The notes: generated by a model not told the origin, from the sequence alone. DNA of 64,000 nt from Rhabditoides inermis (GCA_963966185.1 CAWZYM010000103.1:47501-111500); one strand, 5' to 3'; counted from the first letter of the stretch, positions 20,036 through 35,093 are shown. A program made the numbers and translations.

Positions 20036-22012
20036 AAACTCTCGCTAAAATCTAGAAATATGACTCTTACAACTTACATTATTGTATTTCACCTATAGCT
20101 CCGTTATTCATTAGGATTGTGTGACTTGTACAAACATTTCTTGGTGACTTGCTCTTGCTGTGATATTTCGTGTGTGTTCATAATATTGTTATCAGTTTTA
20201 CTTGCAATTGAGATAAATGATATAACACTTTTTATATGCGAGATGTCTGTATATGAAATGGTTGAAAAATCTATTGGATTATCGAGGGCAACGTGCCATG
20301 AAAGAGGTTGCTGTCTGAGATAGCCAAGTCTCTCCCCTCATAGGAAAAGAGGACGAAGACTCGTCGCATTATTATAATTACTTGCCTCATTTTTTTCTTT
20401 TATTTAGAGCTCCGCCAAAGGCAGAGCGTTCCAAAATTTGATTTCACCACATTGTAAGATGAGCGAAACTTAGAAATTACCTCAAACTTGGGTAATTAAA
20501 CCGACGCTGATGTCGGAGAATTCGACATATGCAACCGTGACAACTATGTCAAACCGGGTTTATGGCATCTACCTTATCCGGTCAAATATAGTATTCAAAT
20601 AAGGTTAAATGAAAACGTATTTGAAAAACGCTTTTTATACCACCCCTGGGTGGCATAAGCAACGGCCCACGATCCTTCCGAGGTATCAAGGTCTTATGCC
20701 ACCTCTGGGTGGTATAGGGGCGGAGGGTGGTATATGGCGCATGCGAGTGTAATATAAGTTTCCAATGGTGACCAAATCGTCGAATCTCCTAAAATAGGAA
20801 GATTATTAGGTTTCTTCATGGCTGTCTTCAAGATTATTAGGGTGTCACCAAATGAACCAAACAGTGGGAGCGGGGTTTCGGCGCGCGCCGACCAATCAGC
20901 GCCCGGATCGGAGACGACTTGGTCAGCCGGGTGAGACTTTTGGATGGACTGTAGTGAGTAAAGTTGTGAGTAAACATATGTCAAACTATGTATTTTCGGA
21001 AAGTGGGTGCCGGATAGTCTACGAAAAAGTTGTTTCTGCAGAAACAAGAGGCAATTTTTTTTCTCGCTCGATCCGGACATTCCATGTACTCCCCCCTCTG
21101 GATTAGCGGGGTACGTTTCGGGGCACAGTGCGATACGTTTTATAGTGACACTAACAAAATAGTATACCGTAGGAATTCTGGTTTTGCGAGGAATCTATTG
21201 CACTAAATTAGAAATTTCTAGCTCGAAAACTGACCGAGTTATTCACGATTTTCTGAAGGCCCAATTTTGGGCCTTCGTGGATCCAGATGTGGGCCTTGTA
21301 AGCGGTAGCACGTTGGGGGTCGGTTTGAGGTTTTAGGGGTTTTTGAATATGGAAATCAATGATCCGGGGAGTTTCAGGATGGGGAATAAAGGGTTTGGAG
21401 GAAAGAGGGTGATATGATATGGATATATTTTTTTGCAAAAATTTAGGTGTCGCGCGAGAGCCGCGCGCGAATAGAGAAGTGGCGAAATCGAGAGCTCGCA
21501 CTATACATGTGTGAGGTCTTTGCCATTCCGCTGTCAATGTGCGGCGCGCGCAGCGCGCCGGCGCCTATAACTGCATAGTGATCAGTTGTGTTGCAGGTGG
21601 TAACTAGTGATGAAAGTTTGAGTGCGGAGTAAGAGTGATGAGGTGAGTCGGCTGGCGTCGGGAAAAGTGTGTTATGATGGGTGGTGAGTGAGTGAGTAAG
21701 TGCTGATCGAAAAAGGGGATTTGTGAAGGTCGACAGAAGAGTTGGTGGTGAGACAAGTGATATGACAAGTGATCAGAGTGATGTCAGTGCTCAATAGGTG
21801 AGTGATTATGAGATGTGATGTGGTAGGAGTGATATCAGTGAATGATAATTGAGTGATAGTGGAAGTTCGATACACAGTTGGAAAGGTTTTTAAGATGGTA
21901 TCGATGGAGGGTCAATAGACATGATAAGCGAATGAAGTGATGAAATCAGTGATACATGATAAAGTGATCAGAGTGATCAATTTATCCGTAATCGTTATAT
22001 ATATCCGAAATC
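20036..22012. other. Spacer between RGP1 and gene A, copy 2
   Basis: Near-identical to 9927-11852, including the nested inverted repeat at 20636-20716, the CCAATCAG box and the GTGA-rich tract. It differs by a ~60-base segment near 21085-21145 and small deletions near 21700-21750. No exon found. Confidence 0.6.
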
Positions 22013-23337
22013 ATGAGGAGCCAGACTGACATGGGATCTAGGGACGGGAGGATGCATGCCTTGTGTGGTTGCAGGGCGTCTGTGGCGACGGACTGCCGGC
22101 ACGTGATCAGCAAGGAGGGCGATGTGAGTCGGCCCGCCGCCGCGCCCCTCCTCATCCCCCGCCCGGCCGCCAAGATTGCCCGCGTCGTGCCGGTGAGTAG
22201 GGGGAGAGAAAGTTGTAGTTTGTGTTGTGGTGTGTGTGTGCCGATGATCTAGATTAGCTGTTTTCTCTGCAAGTTATTGGTTCTATTGGTGTACTGGCAA
22301 TTCAATTACAATAGTGAGGGTTACAATGGGAATGGCTATTGATCGGTATACGACTTGAATCGGTTTACGACTGGCATGTAATGTGACGCCTGAAAAGATG
22401 CCATGTTTTGTGCGTTTATGACGAACCGAATAGCCTTGTATGCATATGTGTGGTTTCAGCGCATGTTATTGCCGAAAGCGACGACTCCTCCGCAACTGCG
22501 CGAGCCTACCGCCTCGTCTCCCAAGACCTCTGCACCAGTTCCCACCCCTATCGCGCCGCCCACGCACCGAGTGCCGGTATGTTGTTTGTTTGTTTGTTGT
22601 CCATGTGTCTGTTTCAGAAGGTGGAGACCTCGTCGTCGCGTGTGCCGGACATACCTCCGGGATTCGGCCCGCCGCCCGGGCTCGTGTCTCCTGCGCCCGA
22701 TCTGCCTCCCGGCTTGTCTGTGGTGCTGCCGCCGATCAGTGCCAGCGCGGCCCTCCCTCCCGCGCCTGTCTCCGCCCCCGCTGCCCCCGCCCTCACTTCC
22801 AAGCTGGCCATGTGGACGAAGCGACAGCCGGAGAGTGACGCCAGGGCCGGCGGGTCGACCGGGGATAGGAGTGCCTTCAGCAGTCTGGAGAGGTGCGAGA
22901 GGGGGGGGGGTGGAGATTCAATGGACCATCAGTCTCTTCGAAAACATATCAGAAGTAATTCGAAGTCGTTGCAAGGCTTATCGGGCTTAGTTTGGAGGCA
23001 ATTCGAAGTAGTTCGAAGAGACTGACCGCTACTTTTCGATTTTTCAAGTTCGACCTCAAGTTTTCGATTGCAGCTTCGCTTTCGAGGTGGATGCGTTGGA
23101 CGTGTTTGTGGGCGATGATTCGTGTGAGGTGTGGGAGGAGAGTGAGAGGAAGGTGAGTGGAGAGAGAGAGGGGGGGGGGAGAGAGGGGGAGGGAGGAGAG
23201 AGAGGGGGCAGGGAGGAGAGAGAGGGAACGGAGGGAGGAGGGAAGGATATGTGTATGTGTTTCAGTTGAAGTTCCTGGCTCATTCTCTGTTTGGCTGCGA
23301 TGGTTCTTGTCTTTTCTGCCACACTCAGCTCATATAG
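22013..23337 (+). CDS. Gene A copy 2: short paralogue of B and C
   Basis: Exons are 22013-22192, 22460-22576, 22618-22892, 23074-23152 and 23266-23337, in phase, 240 residues. It starts MRSQTDMGSRDGRMHALCGC, runs into RASVATDCRHVISKEGD (equivalent to [12 protein letters not shown] of B and KATLATDADHVI of C), then a long Pro/Ala-rich region (PDIPPGFGPPPGLV), LTSKLAMWTKRQPESD, FAFEVDALDVFVGDDSC, and LKFLAHSLFGCDGSCLFCHT. The two cold-shock-like lobes are missing. The start Met lies in what is an intron in B and C, with the frame open through the old acceptor TTGCAG. This is either a shortened gene with a new start or a 5'-truncated relic; all three copies share it. Its last exon opens LKFLAHSLF where the other copies read IKFLAHSLL. 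Confidence 0.5.
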
Positions 23338-23778
23338 AAGGCACTATTCACTTTTCCGCCCCGGCCGTTTCTTTCACCCTTCTTCACCCGTATTGGCTCT
23401 AGCACTTCTACACCTCTCAAGTACATGTGATGGCGATTTGTTGTGTTTTGTGTTCTCGTTGTTGTTGTTTTGCACACACTCTTACATGTTTTGCTCTCTT
23501 ATTTTCGCTCCTTGCCCAGTTTAATTCTCAATCTCAGTCGATTTTTGTGTCCATTTGCATATACGGTGTGTATGTTGTTTCTGTTTTTATGGCATGTCTG
23601 GGAAGATTTTCGATCATTGTATTTTGCGTTCGTATTTTCTATAGGTCAGTTCTATTGATAAACTTGTAAAATTTGTTTGCTGTTGCTAGTCGTTTGAGTT
23701 TCTTGCAACGGTTGCTGTTACCGGTGATTACCTGATTGTCTACGAATGAGAGATAACATTTTCATGTTTTGCAGTGTT

Positions 23779-25800
<2,022 letters not shown>

Positions 25801-26241
25801 TGGGCGGGGCCTGAAGGGGCGGGACCGGCCAGCCAAGTTTTTCCAATTCCGGTCGCCGGGTTGTTATAGCTTTAGTTGTTGTGCTAGATATCACAAGAGT
25901 TCACATTCGTTGTGACTGATTTCTGTTTAGACATCCAGGTCCGTCTTGATTCTTTTTGAATTTTAGCTCAAATTTATGGGAAACGTTACCTTTTTTTGCT
26001 CCGCGTAGCTCTTCCAATAATGTATTCACTATTGCCTTACGATCTTTACCTCTTTCTTCCTACTTGCTCAGAGCTGAATCATGGATATTTATATCGTCTC
26101 AAGATGACACTATTAATAAAGGTTTATTTTGTGAGTTGTGCTGTGATTTTTGTGATGTAATGAATCGGTTCTTTGACCGTTGTTGATATTTGTTGAAATA
26201 AGAGGGTAGGGAAAATAATAAATACATTTAAGTATTATAGA

Positions 26242-26965
26242 ATGAATCCGAACAAGAAGGACAATCCCTTGGTCGATGAGCACATCAATGGAATTGGCGC
26301 GGTCGTCTATGTCTGCGATCGATTCGTCAACGTCAGATACAAGTGGGTGGATCGAATGTATCGATTTATTGATCGAATGCAGGAAGTGCATTGTGCACGC
26401 GCCTCGCAACACGTGGAAGATGACGGAGCCGCCGCTGCAGGGTCACGGAGTGCAGTTCAAAGCGAAGCCCTTCGACGCGGTGAGAGGGGGCGGGGCGAAA
26501 AGGGGCGGGGTTAGGACAGATTCCGATCGGAATACCTGTATAACATAGCTTCTAGCCGCCCGAGCTGAAGACGTTCCACATAACGCACAAGGCGGCGATG
26601 ATCCGACCGTCCGAATTGGAGACGTGCGAGGGGGAGGGACGGATAGAGATGATGGGGTCCGACGGGGAGTTCATGTTCGTGCGCTTCATGGAGGTGGGTG
26701 GAGGGATGAGAGAGAGGAGGGAGAGGGAGAGAAAGAGGGAGGGGGCTTTCAGCAAACGAGCAAGCAGCTCGCCACCTGTTTTGTCACCCGCAACATTGTC
26801 CGCCCCGCGTGTCTGGACCTGTTCACCGTGGGTGGTCCATTCGGTGTGTTCTTTGATATTGTTTAATGCCCGCAGAGATTCCAAATCGACGACGTTGTGA
26901 AGTTTGTGGCGATCGCGCAGCCAAAAGAGGATGTCAAGTGGAAGTGGGTAAGGGGCAGAGAGGGG

Positions 26966-27000
<35 letters not shown>

Positions 27001-27496
27001 GGGAGAGAGAGAAAGAGAGACTCCTACTACCACGCAGCTTGCAGGGCTACCCTGGCGACGGACGCGGACCACGTGATCATAGACGGGGAGCAGGTGATGG
27101 CTCTCCGCTCGGACGGCGCTCCGCTGGCGTCGAAGCGCGCGGTGGCGAGAGCCGCCTCCGCCGCCGTCCCCGCCCAGCCGCCCTCGGTCGTCACCGTCAC
27201 TAAGGTACGGTAGCATGGGTGATTTAGAGATATCAATGTCAAATATTTAAACGGAATAGCGTTTCTTGAACATGAAGTACGTGTACGAGGATCTAACAGT
27301 GTTTTAAAGCAAGTTTTGTGAATTGTGAATGTTATGTTTTGCAGACGGTGGTTTCGCAGCAGCCGCGTCCCATCCAGACTCGTCCGATGGTCGTCGTCCC
27401 CTCTGCCTCCACCCACGTCCCGGCGAGGTCACCCGCAGTCAACACGGCTTCCATGGAGAGGTGGGGACGACTCTCTCTCCCTCCCTCCCTCTCTCT

Positions 27497-27534
<38 letters not shown>

Positions 27535-27730
27535 GAAGGAGTGTATCAGAGTGAGATATGTGATGTTGTGTTGCAGCGTGGTGGACTGTGACGAGACGTC
27601 GTTCATCGCGTTCGACCCGTCTCGCGATCCGTTCAGCGAGGAGAACCGGAAACTGCGGGTGATGGCACACTTTCTGGCAGACGACATGTGCGGACAGTGC
27701 ATGACCAAGACAGGGTATGCACAGAACTGA
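26242..27730 (+). CDS. Gene C copy 2: B paralogue, intact C-terminus
   Basis: Eight exons with the same borders as copy 1 (first exon 26242-26342, last exon 27577-27730), in phase, 302 residues. Architecture: N-terminal MNPNKKDNPLVDEHINGIG, lobe 1 (residues ~20-75), lobe 2 (~90-165), ATLATDADHVI, Pro/Ala/Val-rich linker (~185-255), SFIAFDPSRDPFSEENRK, then VMAHFLADDMCGQCMTKTGY and a three-residue tail. This copy shows what the C-terminus looked like before the 20-base deletion in copy 1. The start is the only Met in frame before lobe 1. Function unknown; nucleic-acid binding is an inference from the lobe pattern. Confidence 0.75.
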
Positions 27731-28034
27731 GGAGAAGAGGGACGGAGGGATGGATGGAGAGAGGGAGAAGGAGAGATATATAGATAGAAAGAGAGGGGAG
27801 TAGCGGGTTCGATTGTGTATTGTTCACTGAGAGATTTGATCTCTGCCGCTTTATGTTTGTGGGTTTCGCTGTTTGCTTTTTTTTGTTACTTAATTCGCTA
27901 ATCAATACGATTTTTTGATAAATATTATATTTAATGTAATTTTGTGTTTGTCGTGGATATGGCGAATGAGTTGCTAGGCTCTGGAATATCTTTGAATGCT
28001 AGAATTTCAAGTTGATGTATATCTATTTCCCAAG

Positions 28035-28777
28035 ATGCCTCTGGAGGTTCGAGCGGTGTTGGACCGACCGGTCGCCATCTACCTCACCGGAGAGACGATC
28101 ACTGTGACGGTAGGGAGAGAGAGAGAGGGGAGAGAGAGAGAGAGGGGGAGAGGGAGAGAGAGAGGGGGGAGAGAGAGGGGGAGAGAGGGAGAGGGTCCGT
28201 TCGTTGCAGGTGACGGTGCGCAACGTGGCTTCCGGTCGGGCGGGTCGCGAGTGTCTCGCGTGGGGCAGTGTGCAGCTGACGAGCGAGCGACTGTGGGGCA
28301 AGGCGGCCGAGAAGATGCGCAGACAGCCCGCAACCACTGCCATTGCCAGGTTCGTAGCGCATCATTGTTGACAACTTGTTCAAATTGTGGTCATTCTCTT
28401 CGAAACACTTCTAAATCTCACTAGTCCCGAACACTTCGGAATGTCGTGCCATCCTTTCAAAACACCCTCGGATTTGCTTTCGGAGAACTTTACTGACATG
28501 GCAAGTGTGTGGTTTCAGGCCGGCCGGCAACGTATTCGCGTCGGTGCCGACGGTGTTGTTTTGTGAGGCAGAGCTCGCGCCGGGAGAACACAAGACCTAC
28601 ACGTGTCACGTGAGAGGGAGAGAGAGAGGGAGAGAGAGAGAGAGAGAGAGAGAGTTTCATTCCAGATCGAGCTTCCGTCGCAGGGCCTGCCTCCTTCGTG
28701 GCGTGGTCATCTCGTTCGATACTCGAACAAGATCACCGTGGCTGTCCAGCATGTGCGCGCCGCTATCAAGGTGCGAA

Positions 28778-28815
<38 letters not shown>

Positions 28816-29748
28816 GCTCACTAGATATTATGAGGGCTCTGGAACCAACCATTTGTAGAAGCTTCGTTTGAACAAAACGACGGTGAGACGCGTGTTTCTT
28901 TTACATTTCTACCCTGTAGTGTTCGGGTTGCTTCTTGCCTGTTCTTCCGGGTTGAGGTCTTTGGATGATTGTGGATTGGATTTCTGGATTCGTATTCATA
29001 ACCAGCACGAGTTGACTGTTTCGCATTCAGCTGATGCACCTTCCGGTGCGCATCCTTCCCTCGGTCGGTCTCGAGAGCCGCCCGCCGCCGCCCGCCAATC
29101 CATTCCTCCTCGAGACCGCGCAGCAGGTATCGCGACGTCACAAACGCATTTTCCACCCTCCACTCTCTTACTCGCCTTGATATGCTTTTCCATTTTCCGG
29201 ATCGGAGAGCTCACAGTTGATTTCCGGTTATCTATGAGCGTACGCCTACAGATACAGATTGAACATGGCATGTGTGACGTTGATGCTGCCAGGTGACGGT
29301 GTCTCAGTTGGTGACGTCGGCGGTGGATCAGATCACGGCTCCCAGAAGGCCGCACTCTGTGGCGATGACCAATGCAGCCGGCAAGGTCACCCAGCTCACA
29401 CTCTACAAGAAGGCGTTCCGGCTGGGAGAGGAGGTGGGGTGGGGTGGGAGTTGATGACGTCATCTGAGTATCATGTTCACTTGGAATCGCGAATCGCAAA
29501 CATGACCTTTTGTTGGTGCCGAATGGAGGTGCAGGTTCACTAGTGGGGTTCTTGCATTCCCATACACTTTTCATATAAGTATGCGTAGCTTTTGTGATTG
29601 CAGGTGATCGGCCGACTGCAGTTCACGGACGCGTGTGTTCGAGTGGCCCAGCTGGCAGTGTGGCTGGAGACAGTGGAGAGGGTGGTGGAGGAGGGGGAGG
29701 ACGGCGAGCGGGAGGGCATCCACGAGGGCGAGCAGAGCGTCGTAGTGA

Positions 29749-29795
<47 letters not shown>

Positions 29796-29924
29796 TCGAG
29801 ACATCTATCTCTGTAGGTGCACGACCGGTGGCAGTCTGTGTCCGCGTGCGCCAAAGAGGACCACTTCCGACTCACTCTGCCCATGCACGCCCCGCCCACT
29901 TTCCACACCGAGTCGGGTCCGTCC

Positions 29925-29955
<31 letters not shown>

Positions 29956-30202
29956 CCTTCTCTCCCTCTCTCTCATCTCTCTCTCTCTTGCAGTGTCGGT
30001 CCGCTGGCGTGTCCGCTTCGAGTTTGTCACCTGCGTGCCACCGAGCGTGTCTGATGAGGGCGGAGTGTCGACTGCTCCCCTGTCGGTGCCAGTGGAGACT
30101 CTCCATTGGAAGTGTGACGTGTTCGTCCTTCCCTGCTCTCCCGAGAATGCCGCGCTCACCGAGTGCGGACAGTTTCCCGGCGAGGCGAGCATACTCATTT
30201 AG
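28035..30202 (+). CDS. RGP1: RGP1 copy 3, Rab6A-GEF complex partner
   Basis: Ten exons (28035-28109, 28210-28349, 28519-28609, 28666-28770, 28859-28882, 29031-29126, 29293-29433, 29604-29744, 29817-29916, 29994-30202) with the same phases and the same 373-residue length as copy 2. Differences are conservative, for example LNKTT for LKKTT in the microexon and CVPPSVSDE for CLPPSLSDE near the end. Introns differ mainly in the length of CT/GA tracts. Homology with the other copies stops about 330 bases after the stop, near 30530, where the tandem unit ends. At least one of copies 2 and 3 presumably supplies the Rab6 exchange-factor subunit. Confidence 0.93.
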
Positions 30203-30529
30203 AAACTCTCGCTAAAATCTAGAATTATGACTCTTACAACTTACATTATTGTATTTCACCTATAGCTCCGTTATTCATTAGGATTGTGTGACTTGTACAA
30301 ACATTTCTTGGTGACTTGCTCTTGCTGTGATATTTCGTGTGTATTCATAATATTGTTATCAGTTTTACTTGCAATTGAGATAAATGATATAAAACATAAT
30401 TTTTTTTATATTCGAGATGTCTGTATATGAAATGGTTGAAAAATCCATTGGATTATCGAGGGAGACGTGCCATGAAAAAGGTTGCGGTCTGAGATAGCCG
30501 AGTCTCTCCCCTCATAGGAAAAGAGGACG

Positions 30530-31310
30530 AACACACATACACAATCGACCCGATTTGAACAATTGAAGCGAGGGTGGCGTAGGTCATCAGACCGGTACCT
30601 TAAAGACGACAAAAAATCGAAAAAAAACACTGCAGATCCTCCAGGTAGTATCATCCACTGCGCGCCCTCGAATGATGCCGCGAGTCGATGGTTGTACGGA
30701 CTCTATTAGCGTGGTTGATGAAATATTTAAATGAGAATTGATATCACAGCCGGAAACCACGAAAAAAGTGTCACCTTTTTTATCCAACGTTTCAGCACTG
30801 GGCGCTGATCAGGGATGGACAGAACACGCCTCAAACTTGAGTAATTGAACCTTGAAAATAAAATAATGTGTTTGAGGTGTGTTCTGTCCATCCCTGATCA
30901 AGGCCTAGTGCCGAAACATTGGATAAAAAAGGTGACACTTTTTCGTGGTTTCCGGCTGTGGTATCAATTCTCATTTGATACCGCGAGTGTCACTGTATTG
31001 ATTGACCTGGTGTGTGATAGGTCTGTGCGTGTTTCTTTCATTTTTGTCGTTTTTCTGCGAGAAAGAACGCGTACTTGAGGATGTACCTCTTGCGCGCGAT
31101 GTCACCCTTCATCAAGTTCGATAGATTCTCAGCCTCCAGAGTTTCATTGAAAGTATCAGCATGACCATTGCGTTCCCATTACGGTACGGTAACATTCATA
31201 TTACGATACGACACTAGGACACTACACACAAAGTATTGCCTACGGCGATTTCGTTGGCTTTTTTCGATTCGATCACCTTCACAGTCCGCGTCTTGCCCTG
31301 TGCGAAACAA
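30530..31310. other. Junction segment after the third RGP1
   Basis: No similarity to the spacer after RGP1 copies 1 and 2. It contains the foldback element described separately and otherwise nothing I recognise. Confidence 0.6.
30730..30977. mobile_element. Foldback element with ~105-bp arms
   Basis: The left arm, 30730-30836, contains ATGAGAATTGATATCACAGC, CGGAAACCACG, GTGTCACC and GGGATGGACAGAACACGCC. The right arm, 30870-30977, is the reverse complement, with GGTGTGTTCTGTCCATCCCT, GGTGACAC, CGTGGTTTCCGGCTGTG and ATCAATTCTCAT. The central loop is about 33 bases. The arms differ at a handful of sites. No ORF. Confidence 0.8.
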
Positions 31311-31602
31311 GTTCAAAGTTCAAACATCTTTCTAGTGAAACCATCAAACGTACACAACGCACAGTGTACATTGAATGCGAGTAGAATGGTCGAGTGCGCG
31401 CAATCAGCGCCTCTCCGCCGCTCTCGTCTATGCTAATTCGAGTGGCGCGCAGTGGGGCGTTCGAGCGTGTCTCGCAGACGATTCGACCTCATTTGAATAC
31501 GTGATATCGATCAGAATGGGGCTGATGCGAGATCGACAAGCTGTCCTCGTGTCATTTCTTTTCGAAGTGGCGCGCTGGTAACTCGAGGCGGAGCGCGCGT
31601 CG

Positions 31603-32238
31603 ATGTTGGAGGACACCCACTTCTTCGCAGAACAGTGAGTAAGGGCGGTGTCCCATTGTGTGCTCGTATGTGTTATAGTGGAATTGAACAATGGGGATGG
31701 GACCATTGCAGCCAGTCGACGTCCGCTACCAATAGGAGCACGGAACCACCCACGTGGTGGATCGCAATGGACCTGTCCAAGGTATATACACGTAAAACTG
31801 GCTATGGGACTTGACATTGTTCAGTTGACGAACGACAGTGAGAGGTTTGTGTTGCAATGCCTCCAGACAATCGACTGGTCTTCGTGGGTAACTGTTGATG
31901 ACATGATGAGCACGTGCGCGATTCCGCACAGCATTCTGTTCAACAACAGGTGCAGGACCAAGAAGAACTCTTAAGAGTGAGTTGCGATAGAATGTTGATG
32001 TTTTGAATTTGCATTCATCCTATTTAGGCATGTCCGCAGGATCATTCGGGATGCCGCCGTGGATCTGAGCATGAACGATGTGCTCCAGAGAGACAAGATC
32101 CTCGCGCGCAAAGGCAACCAGGAGCGTTGGGTGGTGCGTGCTTATACTCTCATCTCCTGTTCTCACCGAATCGTTCAGAACACGTTCAGGATGAGCGGTC
32201 GCCGGTTCAACGACAAGTGTGAAGTTGAGGCAGAGTGA
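31603..32238 (+). pseudogene. Second copy of the 139-residue gene, nonsense-mutated
   Basis: Sequence and exon borders follow 3601-4236 closely, over a duplicated block that runs from about 31310 to 32750. In exon 3 the codon CAA (in KKNSQE) has become TAA at about 31972-31974, which removes the last ~58 residues. Upstream exons remain open and the downstream exons keep their splice sites. This looks like a recent loss by a single C-to-T change. A truncated ~81-residue product is conceivable but unlikely to matter. Confidence 0.7.
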
Positions 32239-32725
32239 AGATTCCAAGAAGTCAAAGAACTCATGACTTCTTAACTTATGACTTCTTAACTTATGACCTC
32301 TTAACTTATGGACGTAAAGTTGCATTGTGTTTTTCCGGAATAAAATTCTTAGATTTATTTGGATCAAAGGTTCATGATAAACACCACATGATAAACACCT
32401 TGGACAAAGTTCCGACCAAAGAGACTATGAATAAACATGCAAAGAACTGGTACGCGGTTTACTGTATCGCCAGTTTTCATGAATGTTTTCATTTTCACCA
32501 ACTTCCAAATCCACATACATCGGATTTGATTCAAATGTGCTTACAGGAGTTTCGAACAAAACAGACGTGTTCAGCAAATACAACATTCCGGGAAGGCAAC
32601 ATATCAACTTGAGGGGAAATTAGACCAAGGTCATTGTCATAAATCTAAACACCAGGTAAAACTGCACTCGAAGATACCGCGTAAGACCAAGTGAACATGA
32701 TGGGCGTGGCTAGAAGAGGCGTTTT

Positions 32726-32810
32726 CTAGCACACAGTGGTGTTCCATCCGCATGCCCGGCTGGACTGCCACCGCCGCCCTACCTGAGTCTGGGCCGGCAC
32801 TGAGGTGTAA
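32726..32810 (-). pseudogene. RPAIN / Q-rich gene deletion remnant
   Basis: The first 24 bases match the very end of RPAIN exon 5 (as at 4733-4756). The next ~57 match the inside of the Q/P-rich exon (as at 6316-6370). Both sources have CCATCC at the join, so a deletion of about 1.55 kb at a short direct repeat is the simplest explanation. No protein is expected. Confidence 0.75.
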
Positions 32811-33401
32811 GTGAAAGAAAAACAACTTTGATCGCAGAGACTGGTCACTCGAAATCGCGCACGCTGTGGTTTCCTTGAAAAGTGACATCTCTGGCGAATT
32901 GGAGAGGACTTGAAGTCAAAACATGCTCTTCTTTTTCTTCTTTTCGACTTTGTAAGAAAAAAAACATCGAAACACCATAAATGTGACAAAATGACTGATC
33001 TCGTTTATTCACTGCAAATCACGATACCAGGATGTATCTGTCCTCTGTCGCATTTAAGTTTTTTAAAAGAAAAAAACGACTTTAATTCTATACCTGATCC
33101 AAGAAAGTATGAAGAAATTCATACTTTCTTGGAAATTAATGTATTTTTTCGTTAAGAATGCCAGCACATCATCCAAGTCCGCATTTTTGTGGGCGTATTT
33201 TCGAAGAATTGACAAAACATGGAAATTATTGATTAGTGTAGTAGTTTACAATTAATAAAAACTAGCTAGCAAGCAGGCGGCGCCCATGCGTGGAGCACTC
33301 GAGTGGAAGTGAGAAGCGGCCTTTTTTTCCTTTTTATCTGAATGTATGAGCCCGACAATCAATCAATCAATCGTTTATCTGGAATCGTTATATCCGAAAT
33401 C
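32811..33401. other. AT-rich filler, nothing recognised
   Basis: Unique-looking AT-rich DNA. A short inverted repeat (ATCCAAGAAAGTATGAAG / CATACTTTCTTGGA) sits near 33097-33135. No exon seen. Confidence 0.4.
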
Positions 33402-34824
33402 ATGAGGAGCCAGACTGACATAGGATCTAGGGAGGGGAGGATACATGACTTGTGTGGTTGCAGGGCGTCTGTGGCGACGGACTGCCGGCACGTGATCAGC
33501 AAGGAGGGCGATGTGCGTCGGCCCGGCGCCGCGCCCCTCCTCATCCCCCGCCCGCCCGCCAAGATTGCCCGCGTCGTGCCGGTGAGTAAGGGGGAGAGTG
33601 GAAGTGAGGCTTTGTGGTGTGATGTGTGTGCCGATGATCAGCTGTTTTCTCTGGAAGTTATTGGTTCTATTGGTGTACTGACAATTCAATTACAATAGTG
33701 GGGATTACAATGGGAATGGCTATTGATCGGTATACGACTTGAATCGGTTTACGACAGTTTGCGACTGGCATGTAATGTGACGCCGGAAAGAGGTCGTGTT
33801 TTGTGCGTTTATGACGAACCGAACAGCCTTGTATGCATATGTGTGGTTTCAGCGCCCGTTATTGCCGAAGGCGACGACTCCTCCGCAACTGCGCGAGCCT
33901 ACCGCCTCGTCTCCTAAGACCTCTGCATCAGTTCCCACCCCTATCGCGCCGCCCACGCACCGAGTGCCGGTATGTTGTTTGTTTGTTTGTTTGTTTGTTG
34001 TCCATGTGTCTGTTTCAGAAGGTGGAGGATGCGACCTCGTCGTCGCGTGTGCCGGACATACCTCCGGGATTCGGCCCGCCGCCCGGGCTCGTGTCTCCTG
34101 CGCCCGATCTGCCTCCCGGCTTGTCTGTGGTGCTGCCGCCGATCAGTGCGAGTGCGGCCCTGCCTCCCGCGCCTGTCTCCGCCCCCGCTGCCCCCGCCCT
34201 CACTTCCAAGCTGGCCATGTGGACGAAGCGACAGCCGGAGAGTGACGCCAGGGCCGGCGGGTCGACCGGAGATAGGAGTGCCTTCAGCAGTCTGGAGAGG
34301 TGCGAGAGGGGATGGGGGTGGAGATTCAATGGACCATCAGTCTCTTCGAAAACATATCAGAAGTAATTCGAAGTCGTTGCAAGGCTTATCGGGCTTAGTT
34401 TGGAGGCAATTCGAAGTAGTTCGAAGAGACTGACCGCTACTTTTCGATTTTTCAAGTTCGACCTCAAGTTTTCGATTGCAGCTTCGCTTTCGAGGTGGAT
34501 GCGTTGAACGTGTTTGTGGGCGATGATTCGTGTGAGGTGTGGGAGGAGAGTGAGAGGAAGGTGAGTGGAGAGAGAGGGAGGGAGGGAGGGAGAGAGAGAG
34601 AGGGGATGGAGAGAGAGAGGGAGGAGGGAGAGGGAGGAGGGGGGAGAGAGAGGGGGGAGGGGAGAGAGAGAGGGGGGAGGGGGGAGAGAGAGGGGGGAGG
34701 GAGGAGAGAGAGGGAGGGAGGGAGGAGGGAAGGATACGTGTATGTGTTTCAGATAAAGTTCCTGGCTCATTCTCTGTTGGGCTGCGATGGTTCTTGTCTT
34801 TTCTGCCACACTCAGCTCATATAG
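33402..34824 (+). CDS. Gene A copy 3: short paralogue of B and C
   Basis: Exons are 33402-33581, 33853-33969, 34019-34299, 34482-34560 and 34753-34824, in phase, 242 residues. It is the longest open version of gene A. It begins MRSQTDIGSREGRIHDLCGC, keeps RASVATDCRHVISKEGD, the Pro/Ala-rich region, LTSKLAMWTKRQPESD, FAFEVDALNVFVGDDSC and IKFLAHSLLGCDGSCLFC. Like the other A copies it has no cold-shock-like lobes. The upstream sequence differs from copies 1 and 2 beyond about 40 bases before the ATG, so if the start is real its promoter is different. Genes B and C do not follow: homology ends at 35093 at a hairpin. Confidence 0.5.
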
Positions 34825-35093
34825 AAGGCACTATTCACTTTTCCGCCCCGGCCGTTTCTTTCACCCGTATTGGCTCTAGCACTTCTACACCTCTCAAGTA
34901 CATGTGATGGCGATTTGTTGTGTTTTGTGTTCTCGTTGTTGTTGTTTTGCACACACTCTCACATGTTTTGCTCTCTTATTTTCGCTCCTTGCCCAGTTTA
35001 ATTCTCAATCTCAGTCGATTTTTGTGTCCATTTGCATATACGGTGTGTATGTTGTTTCTGTTTTTATGGCTGGGAAGATTTTCGATCATTGTA

